Positions 35,321 through 43,619 of a stretch of DNA of 47,021 bases are shown here, piece by piece; within the stretch, counting starts at the first letter, position 1, and the number at the start of each line of letters is the position of its first letter. The position numbers and the translations under genes were made by a program. The stretch comes from Opitutales bacterium. Lineage in GTDB: Bacteria; Verrucomicrobiota; Verrucomicrobiia; Opitutales; T3Sed10-336. Under the pieces are notes generated by a model, which searched no databases, had not been told where the DNA came from, and was given only the letters and a program-made list of their open reading frames with translations. The stretch is from assembly GCA_007130045.1 (NCBI GenBank), contig SLTG01000092.1, positions 1 through 47,021 of the forward strand. Reading direction: 5' to 3'.

Positions 35321-37159
35321 ATGTCTCAAATGCGCCGCATCCGTTTTCTGTATTGCGGCTTGGCGGTCGCGTGGGTCGCGTGGGTCGCGGGAATTGTTGT
35401 TGCCGATCAGGAAGGCCCGGAAATTATGCCGTTGTCCGAGGTCCAGCCGGGAATGCAGGGCGAATGGAGAACGGTGGTGTCCGGGACGGAGATCGAGTCA
35501 TTTCCCCTCAAAGTCATCGGTGTCGGAGAGAATTTTATCGGTCCGAGACGCTCCCTCATAATCTGCGAGGCGCTCGACGAAAAGAGCCTCGTGACCGGAC
35601 CGGTTTCCGGGATGAGCGGAAGTCCCGTCTATATCGACGGCAAGCTCGTGGGGGCCTATGCCTATGGCTTCACGTGGGCGAAGGAACAGGCGTTGATCGG
35701 CGTCACGCCCATCGAGGACATGCTGGAGGTGATGGATTGGGCGGACGCCCGGGACCACGGTGTGATCGCGCGGCGCAGCGGGGAACGCGACGGACTGAGA
35801 GGGACGCTGGAATCACAGCTTTCGCGTGAGGAGATCGGCGCGGGAGCCTGGCGTAAATCCGGTGATGTCGAATTGCCCCGGCGCGATCAGTTGCTCGAAG
35901 TGATCCAGCCCCTGCCCACCCCTTTATTCGCCTCGGGAATCTCCCCCGCTGTCATGGCCGAGTTCCAGGACGAATTTCGCCGGCGCGGCGTCGAATTGCA
36001 GGCCGCCCCGATGGGGAAGGGACGCGAGGATATGGATCTGGAACTCGAACCCGGGTCGGCGGTTGCAGGAGTGCTGATGAGCGGGGACTTCACCTTTGCC
36101 GGCACCGGGACCGTGACCTATCGGGACGGGGATAGGGTTCTGGCGTTCGGGCATTCATTTTTCGGTGATGGCGACGTGGCGATTCCGATGGCCCCCGCTG
36201 AGGTGATGACCATCGTGCAATCGGTGATGAGTTCATTCAAACTGAGCAATCCGGGACCCGTCGTGGGGACGATCCACCAGGACAGGCAAAGCGGGATTGC
36301 GGGAACAGTCGGGCGGAGCGCGCCGGTTACCGGCATGGAGGTGCGCGTGCACGGCCGCCTGGGAGAAACCGAGGTTTTTCGCGGCGACCTGTTCGAGAAT
36401 GAGTATTTGTCGCCGCTGATCTCCGCGACGGCGCTGTTGGAGGTGCTGATGGGTGCGAAGAGAGCGGGTTTTGAACGGACCTTTTTTATCGAAAGCCACT
36501 GGGATATTGAAGGGGAAGAGCCGATTGTCCTTAAGGATGCCGCCGCCGGCGCCTCCGCGCCGCTTGTTCTGGCGTCCGAACACCTGTTCCTTTACGACCG
36601 GATCGTCGGCAATCCATTTGTCTTTCCCAGGGTGAACAGGGTCGTGGTCGAGATAACGGCGGAAACGGAGCAACGCCTCTCCCAGCTCGAAGCGGTGCAG
36701 CTCGACCGCACCCGGTTTCGCGGAGGCGATGAGATCGAAGTACTCCTGCGACTGAGGAATTTCCGGGGTGAAGAATCCGTCGAACGTGTGCGGGTTCCGT
36801 TGCCGGAGAGAACCCGGAATGGGAAGTTTACCCTTTTCGTCGGCGACGCGCGAGCCGCTCGAAGCGTGGACGATGCGCGGGCCGCGGTCCCCGCGAACTT
36901 TGGACAGTTTCTCGATCGCATCCGCGATCATTACTCGCACAGGGAGATCACCGTAAAAGTGCTCGAGGAGGCGCCCGGGCTGACAGTGGAAGGACAGGTG
37001 CTCGCGGATCTCCTGCCGTCAGTGAGATCGCTCTACGGATCGCAGGGCACGCAGGTTAGGAGCGCGCAGACCGGATCGAAAACCCTGTGGGAGGATCGCC
37101 TGACCCTGGACGGGGAGTTTAGGGGGAGTTACAGGCGAACGTTCACACTTGAACAGTAG
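35321..37159 (+). CDS. SpoIVB-type peptidase S55 domain protein, permuted
   Basis: 612 residues from ATG 35321. An N-terminal hydrophobic helix (FLYCGLAVAWVAWVAGIVVA) directs export or anchoring. The serine motif GMSGSPVYIDGK lies at 97-108, with Asp86 about 13 residues earlier. The segment around GTGTVTYRDGDRVLAFGH carries His278. In Bacillus SpoIVB the order is His, Asp, Ser, with GMSGSP near the C-terminus; here the serine segment comes first, so the arrangement is circularly permuted, as in related proteins of Gram-negatives known to me. The C-terminal third (380-612) is of beta character without a named domain. Eight bases separate it from the beta-propeller gene. Substrate unknown; sporulation is not implied. 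Confidence 0.82.
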   Translation: MSQMRRIRFLYCGLAVAWVAWVAGIVVADQEGPEIMPLSEVQPGMQGEWRTVVSGTEIESFPLKVIGVGENFIGPRRSLIICEALDEKSLVTGPVSGMSGSPVYIDGKLVGAYAYGFTWAKEQALIGVTPIEDMLEVMDWADARDHGVIARRSGERDGLRGTLESQLSREEIGAGAWRKSGDVELPRRDQLLEVIQPLPTPLFASGISPAVMAEFQDEFRRRGVELQAAPMGKGREDMDLELEPGSAVAGVLMSGDFTFAGTGTVTYRDGDRVLAFGHSFFGDGDVAIPMAPAEVMTIVQSVMSSFKLSNPGPVVGTIHQDRQSGIAGTVGRSAPVTGMEVRVHGRLGETEVFRGDLFENEYLSPLISATALLEVLMGAKRAGFERTFFIESHWDIEGEEPIVLKDAAAGASAPLVLASEHLFLYDRIVGNPFVFPRVNRVVVEITAETEQRLSQLEAVQLDRTRFRGGDEIEVLLRLRNFRGEESVERVRVPLPERTRNGKFTLFVGDARAARSVDDARAAVPANFGQFLDRIRDHYSHREITVKVLEEAPGLTVEGQVLADLLPSVRSLYGSQGTQVRSAQTGSKTLWEDRLTLDGEFRGSYRRTFTLEQ

Positions 37160-37167
37160 GATTTGCA

Positions 37168-39423
37168 ATGTCATTGAGTTGTCAATACGCATTTCGTAAT
37201 CGGCGGTTTCTTCGGGAAACGTTGTTGCGGATCGCCCCGGTGCTGGGACTGGTTGCGCTGCTTCCGGCGGCGGTTTTCGCGGTGAGGACGGAGTCGGTGG
37301 AGCACCAGAGTTTTGAGGATTTTCTCGGGGGCGATTTCCGCAACGTCGCGCTGAGCAGTTCGGGCGCGCTAATCCTGGCTCCGGAAGCGGAGGAGCTGGC
37401 CGGTCCCGACGAGCCGATTATATGGAGCGCCGTTTCGGACTCGAACGGGGGCTTTTTCTTCGGCACCGGAAACCGGGGCAAGGTTTTTCATCTTTCGGCC
37501 GACGGCGAGCTGCGCACCGTGTTCGAGCCGGAGCAGGTGCTTTCCCGCTCGCTGGCGCTCGCGCCGGATGGAACGCTTTTTGTCGGAACGTCTCCGGAAG
37601 GCAGGGTGTACCGGATTCGTGACGATGAGAAACCCGAGGTGTTCTTCGAGCCGGAGCAAAACTACATCTGGGACATCGTCCTCAACGACCAGGGCGACAT
37701 GTACGTTGCCACCGGTGCCCAGGGGCACATTTACAGGCTCGCTCATGATCATGAACCCGGAGAAGCCGTCGAACTCTTTTTTGAAAGCGACCAAACGCAC
37801 ATTTCGACGCTGGCGTGGGATGGTGAAGGGAGACTGCTTGCCGGGACCAGCCCGGGAGGTTTTGTTTATCGCCTTGATGCGGAGGGCAACGCCTTTGCGA
37901 TCCTTAATACCGGTGACAACGAAATCAAGCGGATCGTTACCGCCGAGGACGGGGCCCTCTACGTGGCCACTTTTACCGAGGAAAGCGGCGGATCGGCGCC
38001 TCCCGCCCGGCCCACTGGAGCCATTGCGAACGTCATTCAGGCGTTGATCGGCTCGGGTGAGAATGACAATTCCTCCAACAACGCGCGGCAGCAGGCACAG
38101 CGCGCGACCGCGCAGGCAAGAATCAGTATGATTTACAGGGTGGATCCCGACGGGTTTGCCGAACCTCACTGGGTTCTTCCGGGGCATGCGATTCACTCGA
38201 TGATTCTCCTTCCGGATGGCAGGCTGCTCGTCGGCATGGGCAACGACGGACGGGTTTTTTCCGTTTCCGATGCGACGGACTGGCAGTTGCTTCAACGGCT
38301 TGAAAGCGGGGGAGAGGTTTCGGTCCTTTTGCCCGGCTCCGCGAAGGACGGCGAAGTGTACGCCCTGAGCAGCAATCCTTCCCGCATCTATCGAATGGAT
38401 TTTTCGCTTGCGGCAAAGGGACATTATACTTCGGAAGTGCTCGATATGGAGCGTGGTTCGCATTGGGGGCGTTTTCATCTCGACGGGGCCGGCGACGGCA
38501 TCCGTGTTTCCACCCGCAGCGGCAACACCGACGAACCGGAACGCACCTGGAGCGATTGGACCGATCCGGCGAACGCCGGCGAGGCAAACGCGATAGGGAG
38601 TCCCGCAGCCCGCTACATCCAGTACCGCGTTTACCTGGAAAGCGACGGCGGGTCGAATCCGCTTCCGCGGGTCAACCGTACACGTCTGTTCTACCGGAAC
38701 TTCAACGCCTCGCCAGCGATTACCGGGATAAGACTCGTTCCTGCCGAGGTTGCCCTGGAGCGGGTTCCCGCTTCTCCCCAGGCGCCGAGTATCGATCTGG
38801 ATCAGCTTTTTAATTCAAACCGGGTCCGCTCTTCCAACGCCCAACAGCGAACCGGGCAGCTCCGGGCTGTTGAGCGCCCGGGGCTCGCCACGATCGCATG
38901 GCAGGCAAGGGATCCGAACGACGATGATCTCAGTTTTACGCTCAGGATTCGCTCGGAGGACGAGGAACGTTGGACGACCCTCGCGGAGGACCTGCGCGAC
39001 AACTTCTTTTCCTTCAATACCCGCGGATTCGACGAGGGGCGCTATTATGCGAAGGTGATCGCCAGTGACCACCTGTCCAACCCGCCCGGAGAGGCAAGAA
39101 CGGCGTCGCGCACAAGCGAAGCGTTTCTCATCGACAATACTTCGCCGACAGTGGAGCTCTTGGAGAAAAATGTCGGCAACGCTTCGGCGGTGCTGCGTGT
39201 GGCTGTGGAAGACCGCGTCAGCATTATTAAAGATGTCCGTTACTATCTTAACGGCGGAGACCGGACACCGATCTTTCCTGAGGATGGTCTGTTCGACTCG
39301 CGTCGCGAAACATTCCGGCTCGAACTGAACGACCTCGAGCCGGGCGCCCATAGCGTGATTGTCGCCGCCGAAGACGAAGCAGGCAACGAGCGAGTCCTCA
39401 ACATCCATTTCGAGGTCGATTAA
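37168..39423 (+). CDS. Exported beta-propeller protein with C-terminal fibronectin/Ig-like region
   Basis: 751 residues. A signal peptide is likely at residues about 18-38 (LLRIAPVLGLVALLPAAVFA). At least five blades with GTG-x-x-G-x-(V/I)-(Y/F) pattern are visible: FFGTGNRGKVFHL, LFVGTSPEGRVYRI, MYVATGAQGHIYRL, LLAGTSPGGFVYRL and LLVGMGNDGRVFSV. Between blades there is an Asn/Gln/Ala-rich linker around residues 280-315. Residues about 560-751 look like fibronectin or Ig-like sheets (ATIAWQARDPNDDDLSFTLR, SPTVELLEKNVGNASAVLRV). It starts 8 bases after the S55 peptidase stop, so they probably share a transcript. Surface binding or structural role inferred. Confidence 0.75.
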   Translation: MSLSCQYAFRNRRFLRETLLRIAPVLGLVALLPAAVFAVRTESVEHQSFEDFLGGDFRNVALSSSGALILAPEAEELAGPDEPIIWSAVSDSNGGFFFGTGNRGKVFHLSADGELRTVFEPEQVLSRSLALAPDGTLFVGTSPEGRVYRIRDDEKPEVFFEPEQNYIWDIVLNDQGDMYVATGAQGHIYRLAHDHEPGEAVELFFESDQTHISTLAWDGEGRLLAGTSPGGFVYRLDAEGNAFAILNTGDNEIKRIVTAEDGALYVATFTEESGGSAPPARPTGAIANVIQALIGSGENDNSSNNARQQAQRATAQARISMIYRVDPDGFAEPHWVLPGHAIHSMILLPDGRLLVGMGNDGRVFSVSDATDWQLLQRLESGGEVSVLLPGSAKDGEVYALSSNPSRIYRMDFSLAAKGHYTSEVLDMERGSHWGRFHLDGAGDGIRVSTRSGNTDEPERTWSDWTDPANAGEANAIGSPAARYIQYRVYLESDGGSNPLPRVNRTRLFYRNFNASPAITGIRLVPAEVALERVPASPQAPSIDLDQLFNSNRVRSSNAQQRTGQLRAVERPGLATIAWQARDPNDDDLSFTLRIRSEDEERWTTLAEDLRDNFFSFNTRGFDEGRYYAKVIASDHLSNPPGEARTASRTSEAFLIDNTSPTVELLEKNVGNASAVLRVAVEDRVSIIKDVRYYLNGGDRTPIFPEDGLFDSRRETFRLELNDLEPGAHSVIVAAEDEAGNERVLNIHFEVD

Positions 39424-39557
39424 GCGCGGCGCGCCGATGATGTCGGACGCGGCGGTTGGCGAACACTATTCTGGATGACGGGCGTTGGTTTGTCCCGGTT
39501 CGGTGAACTCGGCAACGAACTTGCATGGTGTTCGCCCTTGGCGATAGGATCGAATGT

Positions 39558-40376
39558 ATGAAAAAGCAGAACGAACCGGATCCGAATATTGAAGCCCACG
39601 TCGACCCGCTCAAGGAAACCTATCACGAGAAGATCGTCGACAATCCGGTTTACCTGAAGAGCCTTGAGGCGAAGGACACCGCTCTTTTGGTGATCGACGT
39701 GCAGTACCTCGACGCCGCCGAGGGATACGGGGTATTCGCGGACGTCTCATCCTCCGGATTACGCCCGGAGGATGCCCAATATTATTTTCAGGCATTGAAG
39801 CAAAGGGTGATTCCCAACATCGCCCGGTTGCAAAAAACCTTCCGGACGCACCGGATGGAGGTGATTCATACTCGTATTCAGGCGCTGACCCGCGACGGGC
39901 GGGACCGGAGCGCCGGGCATAAACGACTGGGTTTGCTGGCGCCTCCCGGCTCCAAGGAGGCCGAGTTTCTGCCCGAGGTGGCCCCGGTTGGCGACGAAAT
40001 CGTCATCAATAAAACGTCGAGCGGCGTTTTCCCGACCACCAATCTTTATTACGTCCTCAAGAACATGGGCATAAACGCGCTTTTCGTCGCCGGCGTTTAT
40101 ACGAACGAGTGCGTCTCCAGCACCGTCCGGGCCGCCTGCGATCTCGGCTTTCACGTGACAATGATCGAGGATTGCTGCACCACAGTCACCCCGGAGCTGC
40201 ACAAGTTTACCGTTGCCACCCTCCAGGACCGCTATTGTCGCGTCATCGATACCGACCAGGCGGTCAAGGAGATCGACAAATACGTATTCGATTTCGAAAG
40301 ACGCAAGATCTCCACGCTCGTTCCCGAGGACCGGATCTATAGCGAACTTTCACCCGACGAGCGAAAAGAAGCATAA
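39558..40376 (+). CDS. Isochorismatase-family cysteine hydrolase
   Basis: 272 residues from ATG 39558. The Asp-Lys-Cys triad of the family is present: LLVIDVQ (Asp), INKTSSGVF (Lys) and GVYTNECVSSTVRAACDLGF (Cys). The cis-peptide before the Cys and the SGVFPTTNL segment are typical. The first 50 and last 40 residues extend beyond the usual core. Members include nicotinamidase, ureidoacrylate amidohydrolase and N-carbamoylsarcosine amidase; the motifs do not identify the substrate. Its neighbours are the beta-propeller gene (134 bases before) and the barrel gene (convergent), so context does not help. Confidence 0.88.
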   Translation: MKKQNEPDPNIEAHVDPLKETYHEKIVDNPVYLKSLEAKDTALLVIDVQYLDAAEGYGVFADVSSSGLRPEDAQYYFQALKQRVIPNIARLQKTFRTHRMEVIHTRIQALTRDGRDRSAGHKRLGLLAPPGSKEAEFLPEVAPVGDEIVINKTSSGVFPTTNLYYVLKNMGINALFVAGVYTNECVSSTVRAACDLGFHVTMIEDCCTTVTPELHKFTVATLQDRYCRVIDTDQAVKEIDKYVFDFERRKISTLVPEDRIYSELSPDERKEA

Positions 40377-40513
40377 ACGGGATTGTCGTCTCGTCCTTCA
40401 GGGGAGAGTCAGCCGGGTTTATCATCAATCGCTGTGCGTTTGGCCAGGGCGCTTCGCCGGAAGCATCCGGGCGCGCCGGGTTTCGGGAACGCGGCGACCA
40501 AAGCTCGGCCGTT

Positions 40514-41095
40514 TCAGAAATTGACCCGCGCCCCTGCAAGAAAGCCGATATCGCCGTCCTCGACGTCGAGTTCCCCTATCAGGCCGAAGTGGTTCGTAAG
40601 GTGGTATTGCAGGGTTCCCGTGACTCCGACGTAGTCGTCGTCGATATCGCCGCCGATGTTCACATAGCGAGCCTCGATGCCGATTTCAAACTCCTGGTTT
40701 ATCCTGTGCCGGAGTCCGCCTCGAAGCCCGAAGCCGAAGTCGTCGGGTCCCGGACTGAAGTCGACGTATTCGATGCTGGGACCGACGTAGAGGTCGGTTC
40801 TTCGCGCGACTTCAAACCGGAAGGCGGCGCCGATATGCGCCTGTGCGAAGTCGATGTCGTCGGTCAGGTAGCGGAATTGGCCGAAAACAAAGACTTCCTG
40901 AATGGGCTGAATCGCCCCGCGGACACGCCAACCCGTGAAGTCCTGGCTACCAGGGCCGCTTCCGTAGCTGGGATAGAAGGCGACATTGCCTTCGAGGTAA
41001 TTGTAATTAAGCGATTGGGCGGATGTCGATTGCCCGAATGGAATCGACGTGCAAAACATGGCTATTGTCAGGACCGAGGCGAATGTGTGTTTCAT
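40514..41095 (-). CDS. Small outer-membrane beta-barrel protein (paralogue A)
   Basis: 193 residues with a signal peptide ending near SAQS (MKHTFASVLTIAMFCTS...). Alternating hydrophobic strands (VFVFGQFRYLTDDIDFA, AHIGAAFRFEV, TDLYVGPSIEYVDFSPG, IGIEARYVNIGGDI, VGVTGTLQYHLT) and a terminal aromatic Phe (ARVNF) mark an 8-stranded outer-membrane barrel of the OmpA/OmpW/porin-like kind. It is a clear paralogue of the gene at 42793-43362. Divergent from the porin gene. Function unknown; no named family assigned. Confidence 0.85.
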   Translation of the reverse strand: MKHTFASVLTIAMFCTSIPFGQSTSAQSLNYNYLEGNVAFYPSYGSGPGSQDFTGWRVRGAIQPIQEVFVFGQFRYLTDDIDFAQAHIGAAFRFEVARRTDLYVGPSIEYVDFSPGPDDFGFGLRGGLRHRINQEFEIGIEARYVNIGGDIDDDYVGVTGTLQYHLTNHFGLIGELDVEDGDIGFLAGARVNF

Positions 41096-41444
41096 GGTGG
41101 CTCACGAGGTGGAATTGATTGTGTCGAATGACGGGAGATGTCCGGATGGCAAATACCCTGCCGTCAATTGAAATTGGTGCTGCCGTGATTATGAGGATCC
41201 GCCGGGAACTCGTCAAGGTATATGTAAGGAGCCCTGATCGGGGTGTGCGCGATCCGAGGATCGCCGGTCGTTTCGGCAGTTCATAAACTCTTGAAATCGA
41301 GGTATGTTGATCGCGTATGCCGGAGGGAGAAAGCGAGTCAACAATGCGCGATTTCGCTTGATCTTATGTTACGATCATGTGTAAAAACTTGTGCAGTTTC
41401 GCGACGAAACTGAATTGGAAGTGTTCATAACTATCAAACCAACT
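41096..41444. other. Divergent control region between barrel protein and porin genes
   Basis: 349 bases with no gene. It must hold promoters for both neighbours. GCGATCC-GA-GGATCGC is a perfect 7-bp inverted repeat (about 41249-41264). TTGATCTTATGTTACGATCATG is near the porin side (about 41358-41379) and could include a -35 element. A perfect hairpin close to the porin start is listed separately. The region becomes AT-richer towards 41440. Confidence 0.4.
41394..41412 (+). promoter_or_regulatory. Perfect hairpin in the porin leader
   Basis: CAGTTTCG (41394-41401) and CGAAACTG (41405-41412) form 8 bp around loop CGA, ending 32 bases before the porin ATG. In RNA it would sit in the 5' leader; in DNA it is a possible operator half-site pair. 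A similar TTTCG also occurs upstream at 41350. Regulatory role is inferred. Confidence 0.45.
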
Positions 41445-42674
41445 ATGAATAAAAATATAAGAGTCCGACTTAAAAAATGGATGTCCGTACTGGGTGCGGC
41501 GGCGATCGCGGCGCCTTATACAACGTCCGCGCAGGAGCATAATGCCCTGGAGGGGCTTGAGCCCGTCCTCAGTTCAGTCAGCGGGTTGACACTCAAGGGG
41601 TCGATCGGCGCCGAATACGGCATTTCCGATGGAACCCGTAATCGCGGACCCGGCCTGGGCAAGTCAGAGAACTACCACACCTTCAACCTCGCCTATCTCA
41701 GGCTCGGGGTGGAGGCGACCGTTTACGATGACTTCCACTTCGATACGGTGTTGTCCATTCTGCCGAGCAGCGGAAACATCGTGAACGACCTCGGGGGACG
41801 ACAGGGCGTGATCAGTCCGGGGGTGAACCTTCACCGGGCAACGCTGACGTACACGGGATTCGATGTGACCAATCTCACCTTCGGACACGCCCATCCGCGG
41901 TTCGGAATGGAAGCGTACCGGGCGGATGAAGATCTATATACGATCACCCGCTCGTTGCTCAGCGCCGCACTGGGTCCCTTGCAGCATACAGGGTTGTGGG
42001 CGCACGGCGAATGGGATATATTCGACTACCATGTCGGCATCTACAATCATGACTCGTTTGGCGGAACAAACTATTCCGGGGCTTATCCGGTCGGTTACCT
42101 GTTCAATCTGAGTGCGGGTGCGGATTTGGATGAATACGCCAGAGCGTTGCACGAAGATCTGAGCGTACGTGTGCGCGCCGATTTCATCTACAATGATGAA
42201 GCCGGTGCCACACTCGGAGAAAATCGGGAGCCGTACAAGAACGCTTACGCGCTTGGCGCGAACGTCGGGTTCATGGGACTCAACGTGGCCTACGAATATA
42301 TCTGGGCGCGTGCGACCAATGTTGCCGGCTTTCCCAATCGGCCCCGGGCGCGCGGCTATTACCTGATGCCGTCCTATTTCGTTACGGATGAGTTCGAGGT
42401 TGTCGTTCGATACGAAAGGATGCGAAACACCGAAGGTAACGCCGGAGCGGCGGCGTTGTTCCATAACCACTACGCCGCCGACGTCGTCGGCATCGAACAG
42501 CCCGGCAATAAGTACCAGGCGATATACTTCGGCGGGAACTATTATCTCTATGGCGATAACGTGAAGATTATGGGGGGAGTCGAGTTCGCGGAGTTGAAGG
42601 GCGACACAGCGGGCACCGGCAACTTCCAGAGCCGCTCCCAAACCGCGATGACCGCGCTGCGGATGATGTTTTGA
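41445..42674 (+). CDS. OprO/OprP-like outer-membrane porin
   Basis: 409 residues from ATG 41445, with a signal peptide (MNKNIRVRLKKWMSVLGAAA..., cleavage near SAQE). Beta-strand pattern throughout and terminal TALRMMF fit a 16-stranded porin. NLTFGHAHPRFGMEAY and DLYTITRSLLSAALGP followed by GLWAHGEWDIFDYHVGIYNH match the phosphate-selective porin O/P family pattern. Substrate is not decided by this; many family members are general or pyrophosphate porins. It lies between two paralogous small barrel genes. A strong terminator follows at 42711. Confidence 0.85.
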   Translation: MNKNIRVRLKKWMSVLGAAAIAAPYTTSAQEHNALEGLEPVLSSVSGLTLKGSIGAEYGISDGTRNRGPGLGKSENYHTFNLAYLRLGVEATVYDDFHFDTVLSILPSSGNIVNDLGGRQGVISPGVNLHRATLTYTGFDVTNLTFGHAHPRFGMEAYRADEDLYTITRSLLSAALGPLQHTGLWAHGEWDIFDYHVGIYNHDSFGGTNYSGAYPVGYLFNLSAGADLDEYARALHEDLSVRVRADFIYNDEAGATLGENREPYKNAYALGANVGFMGLNVAYEYIWARATNVAGFPNRPRARGYYLMPSYFVTDEFEVVVRYERMRNTEGNAGAAALFHNHYAADVVGIEQPGNKYQAIYFGGNYYLYGDNVKIMGGVEFAELKGDTAGTGNFQSRSQTAMTALRMMF

Positions 42675-42710
42675 TCCGGCCGGGATTCGGGTATATCAAG
42701 AGAAAAGAAA

Positions 42711-42749
42711 AAAGCGGGCGTCCTTTGGGGGCGCCCGCTTTCTTTTTTT
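42711..42749. terminator. Intrinsic terminator between porin and barrel gene B
   Basis: AAAGCGGGCG (42711-42720) pairs with CGCCCGCTTT (42732-42741) around a loop containing CC/GG that may extend the stem, followed by CTTTTTTT. The upstream strand is A-rich, so on the minus strand a T-run also follows; it can serve the convergent genes on both sides. Confidence 0.95.
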
Positions 42750-42792
42750 CCCGGGATAGAATCGATTTTGCTCCCGGTTGAAATGTTGCCGG

Positions 42793-43362
42793 TTAGAAAT
42801 TCCATCGAACGCCGGCGAGCAAGCCGAGCTCCCCGTCTTCAAGGTCAACTTCGCCCACCAGTCCCACGTTCGGGTTGAGGAAGTATTGAAGCGTTCCGGT
42901 GACTCCGAGGTAGTCGTCGTCAATGTCGCCACGGATGTTGACGTAACGGATCTCACCGCCGATTTCAAAGTCCTCGTTCAGGCGATGACGAATCCCACCG
43001 CGGAGACCGAAACCAAAATCGTCGGTACCCGGGCTGAAATCCACATATTCCAGCGAGGGTCCGCCGTAGATGTCCGTGTTTTCGTCGATGGCGAATCGAT
43101 ACGCGGCGCCGACGTGCATCTGCGTGTAGTCGACGTCATCGGTTAGGAACCGGAATTGTCCGAAAAGGAATACTTCGGGCATCACGAGAAAGGAGCCCCG
43201 GACGCGCGGACCGATAAAGTCCTGACCGTTGTAGTCCGGATAAACGGCAAAGCTGCCTTCAACGTAGTTGTAGTTCAGGTTTTCCGGAGCGCTCCGTTGG
43301 GCCGATACGAATGTCGCCGTAAGGAGGCTGACCGTGATTAGAGATACCAGTGTTTTCTTCAT
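42793..43362 (-). CDS. Small outer-membrane beta-barrel protein (paralogue B)
   Basis: 189 residues from ATG 43362, which begins a good signal peptide (MKKTLVSLITVSLLTATFVS, cleavage near AQR). Upstream codons in frame are not signal-like. It aligns with paralogue A along its full length: LNYNYVEGSFAVYPDYNG, LFGQFRFLTDDVDYTQMHV, YVDFSPGTDDFGFGLRGG, YVNIRGDIDDDYLGVTG and a terminal Phe. The two differ mainly in loops and some strands. Same strand as paralogue A, separated by the porin on the opposite strand. Function unknown. Confidence 0.88.
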   Translation of the reverse strand: MKKTLVSLITVSLLTATFVSAQRSAPENLNYNYVEGSFAVYPDYNGQDFIGPRVRGSFLVMPEVFLFGQFRFLTDDVDYTQMHVGAAYRFAIDENTDIYGGPSLEYVDFSPGTDDFGFGLRGGIRHRLNEDFEIGGEIRYVNIRGDIDDDYLGVTGTLQYFLNPNVGLVGEVDLEDGELGLLAGVRWNF

Positions 43363-43494
43363 AGGTGGGTTGTGTAATGGTTGCTTTTTATTGTTCAGTG
43401 TCTTCATCGGCAACATGCCGCCTTCGACAGGGTTGCCACTTTGATAGAAACGTTCGGTCGCACAGTCAAGAGCGAAGTTCTGTTTTCACAGTGG

Positions 43495-43524
43495 TTGATC
43501 CTGTGGGTCTCGGGTCGATATACC
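43495..43524 (+). promoter_or_regulatory. Candidate promoter of hisA
   Basis: TTGATC (43495-43500) and TATACC (43519-43524) lie 18 bases apart, about 95 bases before the hisA start. Match to sigma-70 consensus is moderate. A CACAG/CTGTG inverted repeat overlaps the -35. Confidence 0.35.
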
Positions 43525-43619
43525 TCGGATTGATATTGTGGAAATAATTTTTTCGGTCAGCCGAGGGTCCATTTTTGGCTCGCGCCGGGTACACTCCGAG
43601 TTTTCAGATGGTTCTCAAC

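Noticed and set aside
35370-35395. GCGTGGGTC tandem repeat in the S55 gene
   Set aside because: It encodes the alternating Ala-Trp-Val of the signal helix and is only two units long; probably just coding constraint.
43575-43619. Upstream extension of hisA
   Set aside because: The family N-terminus begins exactly at 43620; the added residues are not conserved-looking.
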